From the NCBI GenBank assembly GCA_020055645.1, contig CM034546.1, positions 128,547,875 through 128,611,874 of the forward strand: a stretch of 64,000 bases of DNA. Reading direction: 5' to 3'. This document shows positions 44,101 to 55,227 of the stretch, one piece after another. The stretch is from Tomocerus qinae. Taxonomy: Eukaryota; Arthropoda; Collembola; Entomobryomorpha; Tomoceridae. The notes below the pieces were generated by a model, which was not told the DNA's origin, searched no databases, and worked only from the letters and a program-made list of their open reading frames with translations. Every line of letters starts with the position of its first letter. Positions within the stretch are counted from its first letter, which is position 1. A program made the position numbers and the translations under genes.

Positions 44101-45620
44101 TTGTGTGGCTTAGTAAACTTAGTGGGATCAACAGTCTTATTGAACGGTACTTCAACAGCAGTTTTAGATCCTGGAGGAGATTCGATAGATTCCCCATCAG
44201 CATTACTTTAAAATGAGACAAACAAATATTATTTCTCACCAAATGTAACTGAAAATGACAAATTTTTCATAAACTTACGTAAAAGTTATTGTAAAATTCT
44301 TCGACAAGCTGCTGCAAGAAAGGACGATAGATTTGTTCTTTTTTTCCAGAATATTGTAATTGTTTTCGTTAACAAACACCATATAGCTCATAGGTATAAA
44401 TTTCATATCTAGTTTTGAATATGTTAAGCTTGTTGTATTTATATAAATAAATTGTACATTGAACGAAACTTGAAAATAGCTATAAAATGCTAATGAAAAT
44501 ATTTATTACCTCGAAATCGTATTTTTGCATGAAGTTCAAAAAAGTCGTGTGTGGTCCTATTATATTTGCAAATATAATGAACATCTAAAATAATATTAGT
44601 AGTGACGATGCTAGAATTTACTGTGAACCCAATTCTGGCATTATATGGAAGAATTTTATTAGTAATATTGAGAATATCCTGTAAAAATATATATTCCGTT
44701 CTAAATATTTTAAAGGTAGGTATTTATTTTATTACTTCAAGCACTACAGATAACTACAACGGTCGTATGAGCATTATTACCTTTTCTGCATAAGACAAAT
44801 CCATATCAATGAATTGTGATTCTTGAGGGTCGTCTACAAATTTAAGACAGGGTATAATTAATTCTTCGCCGGTTACTTCAATAGGGTTATAAGATGGATA
44901 ATATATTCTGTTGATTTCGTCTGGTGCCAAATCTAATGAGTAAAATGGGAAAATAAGTAATTTTATAGAGCTAGGCCATTTTTAATTAACTTAGTTTACC
45001 GAGTAGCCAAGAATTGTAAAAATACGGACAAAATTGAACTCTTAAAAATAATTACTTTTTGCCATACTTTTAAGAGCACTATTATAATATATTATTCATT
45101 TATTTGGGAAACATTATAATCCCGTAAAGAAAATCAAAGTAAGGGATTTTGTTAAAAAGTGGGGCATTATTATTTCTAACTTGTATTGAGAATGAAAATG
45201 GATTTACGATATACAAATTCCAGGAAAATTTCCGCGTTGTTTTTGATATCTTCGAAGAGAAAAACTGAATATTTAACCAAAATAGATCTAGAGTCGTGAA
45301 AACCACTTTCTGAGATTATTAAATGAAGCCGGTATCTGTAGGTTGCTTTGTCCGTGAAATTTTTAACCAGTCTCTCTTGTTTAATCTCGGTGAAATGGGT
45401 AATTACTATCCCTAAATGGAAATCCATCTCCACCGAAGCAGGTGAGTCGGAGTCACATATCAACCAGGGATCAAAAATTGCATTTTTTAACTTTTTCCGA
45501 TATAATGCAACCCACATCCAATTTTCAGTCGAGTTGATGCATCTTGGCTCTAAGTATCTAGGATCATAGTCAAACGACAATGAGCAATTAATCCCGTGTA
45601 ACGCATAGCCTGAAAAAACT
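41170..45620 (-). pseudogene. Receptor tyrosine kinase with Ig domains (VEGFR/PDGFR-like), decayed
   Basis: Reading the minus strand from 45620 down: an extracellular segment with Cys and N-glycosylation sites, several Ig-like exons (about 44935-44795, 44698-44515, 44408-44281, 44212-44042, 43245-43110), the clearest ending FYGEYTCTATNVAG (about 43056-42909), a transmembrane exon (about 42847-42730), a juxtamembrane exon (42648-42472), then kinase exons: VAFKTVKR, VKELKVHMYIG, MAIEFCDLGSLESYLR, VVHSDLATRNVLL, KVADFGLSRR, YGITLWEIFSLGEVPYP. This is the class III/V RTK plan (Drosophila Pvr-like). Defects: a frameshift in the transmembrane helix (about 42765); HRD changed to HSD (Ser codon 41522-41524); TGA at 41336-41338 where the invariant Trp after SDV should be; a stop after YSCT near 43330. 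A dead or dying copy. Confidence 0.82.
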
Positions 45621-46188
45621 AAACACGAAAATGAAGAATTGTTGCTATTGTTTGCAAACAAACTGCGTAGCAAACGAATGTAATTGTAATTAATTGTGTA
45701 TTTATCAGCTTTAAGTTTCATTACCACTCAATTCAATTCACGCAGTAAATATATTTATTGGCACATTCAATCTTATGCAATGCAATAGCAGAACAGAAGT
45801 GCCCAATGCATGGTCCCGGAAACTTTGGTCACCATCAGTGCAACCCTTTTGAATACTTGCAACTTTTTTTAGCACAAAGAACCGCATTTTCCGTTCATTA
45901 GTGCTTATAAGAATTCATTTTCACAAGGCAAACCGCATAAAGCACTACTTACTATATAAATTCTCGAGCAGAATCCAAACAAGGAAAATCAAGAAATAAA
46001 TATTGGCAAGAACATTTAATAGCTAAGGGTAGTCTTCTTAGTATAATCAATATAAAAATATTTTTAACGATACATTTGACAAAATTCCTTTTATTTATTT
46101 TTTCTTGTGCACTAGCCATACCAAATGATAATAAATAACTCAAGGATTTGCAGACAAGCAAGTCATAATCATAACGGCGATGAAATCG
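45621..46188. other. Spacer, no gene supported
   Basis: This could hold the first (signal) exon of the receptor kinase remnant but no convincing leader peptide was seen. Confidence 0.4.
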
Positions 46189-46196
46189 GGGAACTA

Positions 46197-46403
46197 AAAA
46201 GGACCTTTTTACAAAAAATGTAGGATTGAGATTTTTAAAAAGCAGTCCTTTTTTGCCTTTATACTTTTTTGATGTTGCAGCGTGCCCCATTTACTTCCAC
46301 TTTACATGTAAATAAGTTAAAAAAGATAAAAAGGACTGCTGTTTTAGAAAAAGTATTACCTTTTAACTTTTCTGTAAAAAAGGAGTACCTTTTTTGTTCC
46401 CTG
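46197..46403. mobile_element. hAT-like MITE, 'CAGGGAAC / AAAAAGGTAC' family, copy 2
   Basis: The 207-bp element has ends CGGGGAACTAAAAAGG and CTTTTTTGTTCCCTG. Perfect 8-bp duplications GATGAAAT lie at 46189-46196 and 46404-46411. The interior is the inverted counterpart of 13463-13689. Confidence 0.88.
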
Positions 46404-46941
46404 GATGAAATGGCTGTTTAGATATCTGAATTTTTGAGATACGTCAACAAAATAGGGAAATTTGCAAATTCGCCTAGAATATGGTTATTAGCTTCATACA
46501 CTAGTTTTATATTCCAGTAAAATAATTACCGTAGATTTGCCTATGCTTTTTTAACCATCATTTACTTATGGAGGTAATAAACTAATCTTTATTCCTTTTC
46601 GTCGCCCCTGAAATAAATATGTGAAATATAACCAGACATTTCTATTTTATCTTCTGATATTCCCAAAAACAATAGCACTCTTGCAAAATTGTTTGGGAAG
46701 AAGGGACTTTTTTGGTATGCGGTTTCAAAGGGTTGGTGTTATAAAAATAAGTCTTTATTTGGCTGGAAGGTATTGAAACGGTTTATTGTAGAGTTACCAC
46801 GACCAGGCTATTATATAAAGGCGAAGTTATTTTATGTATATATGGATGCTAGGGTTAAAAAATGTGTGGCAACCTGGTATAATATATAATTTCTGTAGCA
46901 AAATAAACTTTCAAAAAGTGATCAACATTTATGCATAAATT
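46404..46941. other. Spacer, nothing recognised
   Basis: AT-rich; a short plus-strand open frame at 46689-46889 has no family resemblance. Confidence 0.4.
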
Positions 46942-47268
46942 TCATAGAACATTGGCAATATTATTTGTTCCATTTCTATTCCAATACCACTGCCCTTTTG
47001 GTAAGCACGGATTAACTTTTTTCCATGTAGTGTTTTCTTTCCAAGTATGCGGAGGAACAAAGTCAGCGTAAAACAAGAGACCACAAAGTCGGCAAAATAA
47101 ATCTTTCCATGCATGATAAAAGGTTCCGGTTGTTTTCCACCGGAAGTATTCGTTATACATTGTGCTGTTTTTATCCAGTGTAATTAAATGTTCAGCCAAA
47201 TCTTTAGGCGTCCGAAAATAATGAATACTTATGTAAGAATTTGGAGGAGCAGCGTAGGCGTAGGCAAC
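46942..47268 (-). pseudogene. Fucosyltransferase (GT10) C-terminal fragment
   Basis: The minus strand reads APPNSYISIHYFRTPKDLAE, then LITLDKNSTMYNEYFRWK, then FCRLCGLLFY and WKKVNPCLP. This is the acceptor-proximal C-terminus typical of Golgi alpha-1,3-fucosyltransferases (SYI..DF..P.DLA, LDKN..YNEYFRWK, C..C). Only about 100 of some 350-450 residues are present; the donor-binding part and membrane anchor are missing. It starts within a few bases of where an ionotropic-receptor fragment stops, so two unrelated gene pieces are joined. Confidence 0.82.
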
Positions 47269-47270
47269 GA

Positions 47271-48362
47271 ACTTTCAGTAATATTTGACTTATACTTGCT
47301 AAAAGTATTTCTATCCAAATTTAGATAAGTTTCGTTTTCCAGAAAGGTCAATAATTTGTATCCTTTCTCAATTGATTTTCTAAAATCACGAATGACGTAT
47401 TCGTCAGGAGGAGAAATCATTTTCCTAGTCATTAGTTTCGTATATGCTGCTGAAAAGAAACCCCACAAAAAATAGAGTTGCCAACAGCAACAGCATGGAA
47501 TAATTTTTTGTCGGAATCATATCCTGGCCTAATAAAGTTGAAACTACACGAAATAAATTATCAGACGTTCTGCCAAAAACTTTCTGCATGCCCCAATCCA
47601 ATTTTTGCCAGTTTCCAAATTGCAGAAATAAAGAGGTTGACAATATTGTTACAGAAATGAATACCCAAGTTGCAGTATCGAAATAATTTTCAGTCCAAAT
47701 TAGGATTTGAGAAATTGCTTCATAGGATTTTCTTTTTTGACAATAAAAATGTGTAATGTCTGTATCTTTGATAATAATCATGGTTTTATTCATTTGATAC
47801 ACAATTTTTTTTATCGTAGTAGTCCAAGGCTATTATTGCTGCAATGCTAGGACGTTTGATTCTTTGGTCATTTTTTAAAATTTGGTGTGAAATTATGTCG
47901 CAGGGATAGATTTTCTAATATTCTCACTTTAGAGCGAATTGAATTTGAACATTTATTGTGGTTATTCAACTTTTGAATGATATACGTTGATTGGGCACAA
48001 TTACTTTGCTTTACAGTTGTTTTTGGAGCATTGTACGGTTTGTAAGTCATTTGGATATTTATTGATTTTCTTCGCATGTTGCCGTTGTATCCATCCCGAG
48101 TTATTTTCCAATGACTTGGGGCTAAATCCACCATTTCCACAATCGATGATGCTGACATGGAAGTCATGAATAATTTGTTGATGTCTCTCAAGTAAAAATA
48201 AAGTAGAAGCATTTAATTTGAGCAATTCTTGATTCAAGTTAAAAGGACTGAAGTCAGAAGTGCCCCAAATAGTTATTAAAATGCACTTCAAGTCCCTTCC
48301 TTTAGTAATGATTAAATTATTCAAAAATTTTGAATTTTTTACTTCTACTAGTATATTTACTT
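47271..48362 (-). pseudogene. Divergent ionotropic-receptor (IR) fragment
   Basis: Minus-strand pieces in order: 48362-48001 and 48212-47868 in different frames (ITIWGTSDFSP, then VDLAPSHWKITRDGYNG), then 47790-47425 with two membrane helices (TATWVFISVTILSTSLFL and NYSMLLLLATLFFVGFLF) separated by GNWQKLDWGMQKVFGRTSD, then after a frameshift near 47450 YTKLMTRKMISPP and EYVIRDFRKSIEKGYKLL. Helix order and the post-M3 Y..KL..KM..PP segment fit arthropod antennal IRs, which are iGluR-like cation channels. At least two frameshifts, loss of both ends, and a transposon at the 5' boundary indicate a pseudogene. Confidence 0.65.
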
Positions 48363-49060
48363 GGGGACTACCCCTTTTTGTCAACACCATTTTGTCAACA
48401 ACTTTTTTTTGGAAATCATTTTTGTCAACACGTAGTAACCTTTTTTTCAACACATGTACATGTATGTGTGCATGTTGTACTTACATGTACATGTGTAATA
48501 ATATGAAATGTACGTGTTTTAAAAACTGTACTACCTTACCGAAAAAAACCGAAAAATGGTCACTAGTCGGCCTAGCATGTGGAAATTTCTGGATGTACTA
48601 TAAAAGCAGCAGAACAGAACAGAAAATACACTAGCTAGGATGATTGTAAACCAAACGTTTCCTAAGAAAAAGATCCTCAGGCTGCACAATATTCTAAAAC
48701 CTTTAAAAATATTATTCGAAAAAAATTCAAACTGTCTTTCTCGGAGTGGATTTATACCATTGGCAGCAAACTATAACATCTTAAAATATTCATGATACTT
48801 TTCTTCTTACTACTTATATGACGTATTTAATTTAACTTCATTTATTTTACGGTTACTAAACCATTAATCTTACACATCATTTTCATTGCCTATTTGGTTT
48901 AATTACTACAAGTATTTAATTTTGACTATTTATATCAACACTGGTGTTTACAAAAAAGATAATGGCTGTTGACAAAAAATAAAATGGTGTTGATAAAAGG
49001 TGTTTTAGATTTTTTTTGCTCTGTTGACATTTTAACGTTGACAAATTGGGGGTGATCCGC
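48363..49060. mobile_element. Inverted-repeat element, about 700 bp
   Basis: The ends GGGGACTACCCCTTTTTGTC and, inverted, GCGGATCACCCCCAATTTGT match approximately. Several further GTTGACAAA/TTTGTCAAC pairs lie inside. Its left end abuts the ionotropic-receptor fragment, so the receptor's upstream part was displaced or lost by it. No transposase is present. Confidence 0.65.
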
Positions 49061-50340
49061 TTCACTGCATATTACATCATTCTCGCTGAAATTCTAGAAG
49101 TACTATATAGTAATGTAGAAATACAATATGCAATGAAGCATGTATCATCTATAGTAAAATCTAGGTTCTGTAGAATGTACGGTTTACTTTGTTGGGTATG
49201 TGAACTACGAACTTGAATAAAAATAAATCTTGTGTTTCATTTAATGGACACATTTATTAATCCCTGTGATGTAGTTAACATCTTTTGCCTTTGATACTGC
49301 TTAAACCACAACTTAAAAGTCTACATTCACTAATAGGTAACAATAAAATTCCAAGGCGATACTAACTATGTATATTTACCAATAAATGCTTATGTGCAAA
49401 TACAGAACTACAAAAATAGACATGGCAAATCCTGTAAAGTACTAATGTGTCTGGAATTTGACCTTAGACAAAACTATCGACGGCATACATTAATAGTACA
49501 CAAACCTGCACCACTTCTTAAGCAGCAAATGAAAATAACAAACTTAGTTTTTAAAATTAGGTTAAGTTTTTAGTTAACAATTGATATTGATATCATATGA
49601 TGTCTACAAAAAATGACACCATTTAAACACTGGGAGTTATTTCCCCTAGTCCTAGTTATTTCAGCAACAATGTACCAAATTTTTAAGAATAATGATTATT
49701 AACATTCTGTTTTGTTTGTTTCCCATTGAATTAACTTGATCCTTGAAAAGAAACAATTATCTGTAAAGTGCAGTGTATTTCATGCAGATATTTAAGCATT
49801 TATTTTTATTTACTCTGTTAAAGAAACAGTCTCGTTTGCAATATAATCAGGGTCGTAATGGAATATGTATGACTCTAAATATCTAAAAGTTTCAATGGAT
49901 TTTTCAAAACATGAGGTTAGTTCTCCAACTCAAAATGTTTTCGATTTTTATAATACATGACCACATAGAAGGACTACCACGAAAAGTTTGCATAATAAAT
50001 TCATTCGTTTATTAAATTGTATCTTTAAAGAGTGGGAATTCAGACACACAAAAACCTGGTCACTTTTAATGGAGGCTAAATTATTACATTCAAGTACATA
50101 AGTTTTGCACGTCTTAAATTAGTTTTATTTGTAGTAAATCTAGGTATAACGTTTTATAAGGTCGGTCTATTAAATACACATTCTCATTATCTCAATTCAA
50201 GTGAAAATATAATTGTACAATATAGATAGACAATGTAATGGAAGGAAATGCAAATCATTTTTTGTGTTTTGATAATTATAACACATTTAGTCTTTAACTA
50301 TTTAAACCTTTGTATGTAATTCCTTTTATAAAAAAACTAG
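49061..50340. other. Intergenic, nothing recognised
   Basis: 1.3 kb of AT-rich DNA without an open frame above about 60 codons, domain or clear repeat. Confidence 0.5.
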
Positions 50341-50385
50341 GTTAATTGAGCTTGCTGCTGCCTCAGTTTTCAATTATTACTTAAA

Positions 50386-52085
50386 AACCTACAGCAAGCC
50401 GTAACAGAAGCTCGCCTGAGAAAAGGGGACCGTGCCTATTTGGCCGTGGATCTTTGGTAGAATAATAGAAATTGGTTTTATTTTGATATTTATTGATTAA
50501 CATTGAGTATCAAAATAGAAGAATGTTACCATCAAAAAAATGGAAAATCAAAGTAGGTAAACGTTGATTATGAAAATCGACAGAAAATAAAAAAATTAAT
50601 GTTGACTATCAAAATCAACAGAAAACCAAAATTGATTAATGCTGACTATCAATATCAACAGAAACCCAAAATTGGTTAATGCTGACTATCAAAATCAACA
50701 GAAAATCAAAATTGATTAATGTTGATTATCAAAATTAACAGAAAATCAAAATTGATTAATGTTGACTATCAAAATTAACAGAAACTCAAAATTGATTAAT
50801 GTTGACTATCAAAATTAACAGAAATTCAAAACTGATTAATGTTGACTATCAAAATCAACAGAAAATCAAAATAGATTAATGTTGACTATCAAAATTAACA
50901 GAAAATCAAAATTGATTAATATTGACTATCAAAATTAACAGAAATTCAAAATTGATTAATGTTAACTATCAAAATCAGCAGAAAATCAAAATTGATTAAT
51001 GTTGCCCATCAAAATTCCTTATTAAGGCAAGCTTAAACGCCTGTGTACAATAATGGATTTAAATTGTCTACCAAATGAAATAGTCATGCTATACTATGTT
51101 AAATAAAAGCACATCTAAATTTTCAATTAATCTATTCTACCCTCGTATTTCGAAAGCTGGAAGCAGTTTTAACAAACAAAAAATCGCATTATTTTTCTTG
51201 CTATTGAAAAAAGTCTAATTTAGAAACACTCAAATGTTTTTATTACCATTTTTAATTTCCACTATCAGGATCAGTTTTAAGTAAAAACATTTATTGCGAC
51301 TATAAAATTACCTATTTAAAGCAAGCAGAATAAAATGGACAATTTGTAGGTTGAATATGTTAACCTATAATTTGGCAATTAATACTATATTGATCCAAGT
51401 TATATAAGAGCAGAATTTAATGTTTAACAAGCATACAGATTTATTTTGGTCTGTGTTTTACAACCATTACAAATATTTCAACAAGTTTTCAATAAAAGCG
51501 GCATTATGGCAATCAACAGTAACACCGAAGATTAAATAACATTGTTTTTCGGCTGTTATTTGCGAACCGTTAGACATATTTTGTCAACAACCAATAGGGA
51601 TCGTCACAAGCCCATAGACAACGTTTTTGCCAAGTTTGGTCAAATTCCGTCAATTGCTTCGGGAGTTATCGTGGCGACAAACTTGGTGTAGTTTAATCGC
51701 GCGGACGGACAGACTGTGCGATTCTATATAGCTCGTCAGGCGAGCTAATAAATTTGGTCGAAGCGGCATTTAATAATTTGTACTATCCCGCTAACAATCC
51801 ATAGGAAGCACAATTGAACTTTGAATGTCCATTTAATGCCATATTTTCATTTTGACTATCAAAATGAAGACAAAGTGAGCGCGCGGCATCTCAGCAACCT
51901 ATGGACCAATGTGACCCATTTTCAATAGGCTTTGTCACAGGTCCATAGGCAATGTTTTTGCCAAGTTTAGTTGAAATCCATCAATGTCTTCAAAAGTTAT
52001 CGTGTAAACGGACGCACGGACGGACGGACGCACGGACGGACGGACGGACTGTGCGATTCTATAAGCTGCCTATTCAGGCGAGCTA
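50386..52085. repeat. Composite dispersed repeat with 'GTGAGCGCGCGG' module, copy 2 (expanded)
   Basis: It begins with the 'CTACAGCAAGCCGTAACAGA' module, continues into a 40-bp minisatellite, and has end modules at about 51540-51750 and 51850-52085. The latter contain 'GTGAGCGCGCGGCATCTCAG', a GGAC-rich run and 'GACTGTGCGATTCTATA'. The short motifs GCTCGCCTGA and TCAGGCGAGC near the two ends are complementary. Same module order as 1312-1874. Confidence 0.65.
50490..51010. repeat. 40-bp minisatellite
   Basis: About eleven to thirteen units of a 40-bp sequence containing GTTGACTATCAAAATTAACA, most regular from 50565. The motif GACTATCAAAAT also begins the dispersed end modules at 1640 and 51858, so the array arose within that repeat. 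Confidence 0.92.
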
Positions 52086-52636
52086 AAAAATGGTGCGCTA
52101 CGTTTAAGACACAATAGCATACAATACTTACTATAAACCAGGGCTTATTTTGACATATCCACGCAATGCTTTACTTGTACTCATGAATTAATTGCGATCC
52201 ATCAATTGTTAGGGATTTGAGTCACAATTGTATATCACAAAATCTAAATCCACACAACGGAAAGGATAGGAAATAACTTTTTCAAATTCCTACAAAAAAG
52301 TGTCAAGGTAGAAATACAAGTTTGAATTTACTAAACTGACAGGAATGAATGATATAAATAGTTTATTCAAGGAAAACCATAATTTACATTTAACATAGAA
52401 CACTCACATATTTATACTGAGCTAAAAGCTATTTACGTTTTTTATTGTTGATTATGTGATTATATTGTAACAGGAATAGATTTGTTAGCACATATAACAA
52501 TTTTAGATATAGTCGCGGCCACAGTCCATTGAGGTAAGTGAAAAATTTACAATACTTATTTTTAACACTAAACCCACGTTTATAACTGCTATACAAATAC
52601 GTATATTATTGTTTCTACTCCTTATTTCCCTAATGG
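52086..52636. other. Spacer, nothing recognised
   Basis: AT-rich, no gene. Confidence 0.4.
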
Positions 52637-53058
52637 CAAAACAGTTTCAAAAATACTCTTGTCAGAACTATCTAGGTAGGTAGTAGTAATAGTAGTGGTA
52701 AAAGTAGTTGTAGTAGCACAGTAGGTACCTAATAGTTATAGTATATTGTAATGTATATATGGACGGGATAGTGTATGATTTCAGAAAGGTTGTAAAGCTT
52801 TCCTGTACATTAACTCATAAACTATTTTATTAACAATAATAACTACAGTGATTTACATAAATCAGTGATTATCAGTAGTTTTAGCAGTAATCAGTAACTG
52901 TCTCTGGAGTTCGTCTTACTTTCATCGTAGATCGCAAAACAGTTTCAATAATCATACTCTTGTCAGAACTATCTAGGTAGGTAGTAGTAATAGTAGTGGT
53001 AAAAGTAGTTGTAGTAGCACAGTAGGTACCTAATAGTTATAGTATATTGTAATGTATA
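52637..53058. repeat. Direct duplication of about 115 bp
   Basis: About 52637-52760 and 52936-53058 share 'CTCTTGTCAGAACTATCTAG' through 'TATAGTATATTGTAATGTAT', including a GTA-rich run, almost without change, roughly 300 bp apart. They could be short terminal repeats or a segmental duplication; no coding sequence lies between. Confidence 0.8.
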
Positions 53059-53492
53059 TACTTGCTATACAATGAATAAGTCCAGCACCTGCTCGGTAAT
53101 TTTGCTTAGGAAAATATCTATGAAAGGATATTTTATTAATTATTAGGTATGTGATACCGATAAAATGATCTTATCCTCTTTCTGGTATAAGAAGCTTTGG
53201 TTACCATTATGTACGCAATTTATAGCATCAATTGAGTTTTTTTATAAATAAGAAAGACAAATCCACCAATATTTGTGTTCGGAAGTCTAGAAATAAACAT
53301 ATAACAAATACTTTCACAATTTGTAAGTGCGATGTAGTGGCGAAGGGAATTGAGGTCACATTACTAGATACAAATAGGAAGAATAAAAAAGCATCTAGGA
53401 ACATCTAGGTTATTTATTGAAGTAGAACAATGACGAAAAAGGACATATAGTAAAAGAATTCAAAGGATTTACATCGGTTGTTGATGTATAAT

Positions 53493-54088
53493 CAGTGTAC
53501 AAAATTTACCACTTTTAAGCGTTTTTTACCATTACAGTGGTAAAAATGCCCTTAATGGTAAAAAAATGCATTTAATGGGAAAAATGGTAAATTTTAGCGA
53601 TTAATTAGACAGCTGAGTACAGATACGCTAGTTTTCCTAAAATATAAGTTTTAAAACTTTATTCTCTATGAAATACTTCCAATAAGCCCCTTAATCAATT
53701 AAATTAATCAAAATTATTTGATTGTACACTAAAAGTTATAAAAAAATGAAGAAAGAAAGATTTTAATTGGTATCGCCCATTTAAAATTGATGCTAATTTA
53801 ATTGCAATTAATTTCTCAATCGGCAAGGGTTGTTAGCGCCCCCATTGGTTTTGATTCCTACTCTGATGGATAAACACTTATCAATTTGTGACAACAATGA
53901 TCATCTGCTAAGCTATTTCATACTTTGGCACCGAGTTTTATTCAAAATTCAAACACGAAATTTAAATGAAACTATTTTTTACCATTTATACCATTTATAC
54001 CACTTACCACTACATTTTAGGTAGTGGTATTTAACGTTAAATACCACTAAGAACCACTTACCACTGGTAAATGGTATTTTGTACACTG
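53493..54088. mobile_element. hAT-like inverted-repeat element, 596 bp
   Basis: The ends CAGTGTACAAAATTTACCAC and, inverted, CAGTGTACAAAATACCATTT match. Subterminal GGTAA/TTACC motifs recur many times. The CAGTG start is typical of hAT termini. The flanking 8-mers TGTATAAT and TGCATGTG match poorly, so the duplication is unproven. Confidence 0.72.
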
Positions 54089-55227
54089 TGCATGTGAAAT
54101 CTGAACACCTTCGCGAAAACAAACTGCAAAGATAAGTATAATATAGTAATCTAAGTATAGTTTAACATGTATTCAAATAATAAAATTGGACATAATGGGA
54201 AGTAAGCATATCAGATGAGTTCATGAAAATATTTTAACAGAAAGCTGAAAGTGCAGATTAGATTATTATACAGTATAATATATTTTCTACTTGACCTGGA
54301 TTGGATAGGTATCTGTAAACAGAGTGAAATGGAAACCACTTGATTTTATTCTTCGTTCTGATGTTGTTCTTCAATTAAATGTGAATAATAAGTAAAATTA
54401 AAGTGGGCAAATCTGTGCGTTCCATAATTGAAGATTTTGTGGTAAAGTAGATAGGATAGGGCTGAAGATAAATGAGAATGTATTAGTTTAGTTTCCTTTG
54501 GCATTGCAACCTGTTACTTAACTTATGACTAATAAAACATACAATTACAAATACATCAATTTCTATCTATTATAGTCGATAGTACATCACTGTTGACTGT
54601 CACTTATCACTTACATCAGTACAAAAAATATGTAACCGAAAACTGACTGTATCTCGATATTACTCTTTCATCTTTTGACTCTATTCTCTATTGTCTACTC
54701 ACTGTTCAGTTCAGTTTGTATCAATGTATGTCGAATGGTTAAACTAGATTTATTAAGCAATAGATGATAGAATATAGAATGTTTTTCCCCAACGCAAAGA
54801 CATGATCACTGATTACTGAATACGGCATAATTTGCTTTACATTTCACCAGTACGGACCACGGAGAAAGTTACTAAGAATATTTAAAAAATAATTTCGAAC
54901 CTAATCTACACTTTCTACATCTGCAATAATTTGATATTCTAAATAAACCAGTCGCAGTCGATCGGATATCGGAGTCGTCGGAAGTTGAATAAAGCAATGA
55001 AGGGAATAATAATATCATTATGAGAAGGAAAGGAAGACCTGACTTGTTTTTAACTGCCCAGCGAATATTCTACTCAAATACCTACAGATACACTAGATAC
55101 ACTAGAGAACTAATACAAAAGGAATATCTGTCAAAATGAAGGTGCAAAATCAATTTAGAGGATGATATTAGGAATGAGATGTAGTAGAGCAATCCTGAGA
55201 GACATGATGAGGTGGCTTTAAAATATT
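54089..55227. other. Intergenic, nothing recognised
   Basis: AT-rich sequence with no supported gene; it contains the 3' side of the minus-strand gene ending at 55228. Confidence 0.4.

Noticed and set aside
47425-47802. Independent membrane-protein gene
   Set aside because: Neighbouring frames supply the missing channel parts, so it is better read as a piece of the receptor fragment.
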